Assembly: GCA_036365515.1 (NCBI GenBank)
Contig: CM070876.1
Location: forward strand, 123,398,810-123,462,809
Direction: 5' to 3'
DNA length: 64,000 bases
DNA from: Torymus aiolomorphi
Lineage: Eukaryota; Arthropoda; Insecta; Hymenoptera; Torymidae
Part shown: positions 62,561 through 64,000 of the stretch, piece by piece
How positions within the stretch are numbered: position 1 is the stretch's first letter
How the letters are laid out: each line of letters begins with the position of its first letter
Position numbers and translations under genes: made by a program
Notes under the pieces: model-generated
Database searches by the model: none
What the model saw: only the letters and a program-made list of their open reading frames with translations
What the model was told of the DNA's origin: nothing

Positions 62561-63470
62561 CCCTGGCAGAAGTCGAAATGTATTTTTTCGTATATTTCTG
62601 TACATTTCTGTAAAACAATTGTATTTTTTGTTTCATTTTTGTATTTTTTCTGTAAATGTACAGAAAAATACAAAAATGTACAATAGTGCACAGAATGTAC
62701 AGAAATATACAGAAATATACAATAATAAGAAAGCTATATGGAACATTAATTTATGAACTTAAATGAACTTAAGTTAATTGATATATTTCATAGAAAAACG
62801 AATAATTTAACAAATAATAAAAAAAACATACATAAATAGTATTTACTAAAATATGAAGTAATCATTTGTGCATGCCCGTATGACTATCATTTTGAGATGC
62901 TTTAGCGACATTAACTTAACAACATAACCTGTAATAATACATAGTTAATAATCTGAATACCTTACTTTCAATTTAATCATTAAATATAAATCACATTTAT
63001 GAATTTTAGAATCATTATTCTTTTTAAATTCAGAATGAATATAGTAATGTGTTGATTAGTATACTTAAAATATCATATGAGCGCGATTCAGATTACGACA
63101 CATAACTATTGTTTAGTGGCGCAGTTGCAAAGAGTTTGCTTAGTAATCTAAAGGTTGCGGGTTGTATTCCCATTGACAGCCAGATTTTTTTTTTGTTTTT
63201 TCTTTTTAGAATTTTATTGCTTTGCTGAACTTATCGAATCCAACTTCCAAATATAAATTTATTATTTTAACAATAATTACAAATTTTAAAGATTTTTGAA
63301 TTAATTTTTTATTTTGTTTTTTAGAATTGTACACTTCTGTACATTTTTGTATATTTCTGTACATTTCTGTAATTTTGTCCCAAGAACAAACAAAATACAC
63401 AGTAATGTACAGAAAAATACGGAAATATAAAGAAATGTACAACGATATATACAGTAGTACGCAAAAAGTG
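62561..63470. mobile_element. CCCTGGC-ended element with CTGTACA-iterated ends
   Basis: It starts ccctggcagaagtcgaaatg, close to the terminus of the 21092-29333 element. Both ends are dense in (t)ttctgtaca and its inverse (about 62585-62725 and 63330-63445). A matching ccaggg right end is not visible, so the right boundary is uncertain. A tRNA-like sequence lies inside. Confidence 0.5.
63112..63183 (+). pseudogene. tRNA-like sequence (tRNA pseudogene or SINE head)
   Basis: tagtggcgcagttg fits a pol III A box and ggttgcgggttgtattccc a B box with one change from GGTTCGANTCC. The 3' part cattgacagcca ends in CA, and a run of ten T follows at 63185, a pol III terminator. The anticodon arm position reads agt. 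The 5' acceptor strand does not pair, so it is not a functional tRNA. Confidence 0.55.
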
Positions 63471-63524
63471 AAATGTTAAATGACTTAGATGTCAAGGTTT
63501 ATAAATATGGTGCCATCTTCTAAT

Positions 63525-64000
63525 ATGCATTGCACTCTGTTTGTGCATACATTACAATTTATAAATCCAAACGTTGATAATAATGAATTTATACCAATTT
63601 TATCTCAGGGTTTTAATAATAAAGGAGATTGGCATTTGGTACGATACGACAGTTTTAAGAGTCTATGACAGTTTAAATGGAGAATTACAAGAGGATCATA
63701 AAAAATATATAAATAGATTATTTCCAAATCGTCAATCATTAAATGTCATCTATGAAACATTTCAGCTCCAACAACAACCATATAATCGTGGTTTGTTTGC
63801 AATTGTATTTGCAATATCAATTTCTAATAGAGTTTGCCCTTGTAATCTTATTTTTGAGGAAAGAAAAATGAGAAATCATTTAATTAATATATTCAAACGA
63901 AATGAAATACAAATGTTTCCAATAGTCCGTAACAAAGTAGAAGGTAGCAGAATCAATAATTATTCAAATGGAAAATATTGCACTAATGGTATGTCGCAAT
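63525..64000 (+). pseudogene. Ulp1-like (C48-type) peptidase gene, partial and inactive
   Basis: Frame 1 (63525-63650) reads INPNVDNNEFIPILSQGFNN then GDWHLVRYD. After a one-base shift, frame 2 reads VYDSLNGELQEDHKKYINRL, FQLQQQPYNRGLFAIVFAIS and RMRNHL-like KMRNHLINIFKRNEI, and runs off the window. This matches Ulp1-type protease domains carried by insect transposons. The active-site His (usually GHW) is Asp here and the Cys (usually DCG) is Arg (YNRG), while the VYDS Asp is kept. With the frameshift it cannot be a working protease. In such elements the domain sits beside Helitron or similar genes. Confidence 0.7.

Noticed and set aside
63112..63183. Functional tRNA-Thr (AGT)
   Set aside because: The acceptor stem does not pair and the B box is changed; kept as a tRNA-like pseudogene.

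Overview
The window looks like repeat-dense nuclear DNA of an arthropod, most likely an insect. A hymenopteran such as an ant is my best guess, from the style of the Myb/SANT-like gene, the mariners and the ISL2EU-like transposase; nothing here proves a species. There is no bacterial-type gene organisation, no CRISPR array and no rRNA. Almost everything I can identify is a transposable element, a relic of one, or satellite DNA. Many elements sit inside other elements, and several insertions can be proved by their target-site duplications (TSDs).

Layout. (1) 76-4408 is a gutted hAT element with an exact 8-bp TSD. A foldback element (1018-4003) made of ~93-bp tandem repeats in opposite orientations is inserted in it. 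(2) 4526-5431 is a frameshifted Myb/SANT-like gene with introns. (3) 5.8-10.5 kb is mostly unassigned, with TA microsatellites and two short dispersed elements (A, B). (4) 10555-17098 is a large inverted repeat enclosing three palindromic MITE-like units and an apparently intact mariner (14479-15772). Element C and a minisatellite follow. (5) 19.7-32.9 kb is a Helitron helicase relic. It is split by a mariner (20928-30437), itself split by an 8.2-kb TA-target element (21092-29333), itself carrying a gag-only LTR retrotransposon (21403-25876). Palindromic TA elements sit at 19170 and 30661. (6) 32.9-34.1 kb holds elements D, E and F between TA arrays, then a second minisatellite. (7) A ~119-bp satellite is split by a nearly complete Ty1/copia element (34318-41028). 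(8) 43.3-44.9 kb is a Penelope-like 3' end. (9) A jockey/CR1-type LINE reverse transcriptase is split by a 6.6-kb insert (46375-52940) with ~52-bp direct repeats at its edges and a ~3.7-kb palindrome inside. (10) 53791-61930 is an ISL2EU-like transposon with ~0.8-kb inverted termini, broken by a TTAA-target MITE, a second Penelope fragment and a further DNA transposon with a multi-exon gene. (11) The right edge has a terminus related to the 21092 element, a tRNA-like sequence and the start of a decayed Ulp1-like gene.

The most unusual pattern is in short elements A-F. They share a core (ATTATTTCTTTAGT) and sit at or between TA arrays, but their arms are built from iterated motifs that are uniform within a copy and different between copies. 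Elements C and F are each followed by a minisatellite with the same layout and again a copy-specific unit. The CCCTGGC-ended elements at 21092 and 62561 show the same behaviour. No living host gene is convincingly intact; the mariner at 14544-15593 is the only clean full-length coding sequence.
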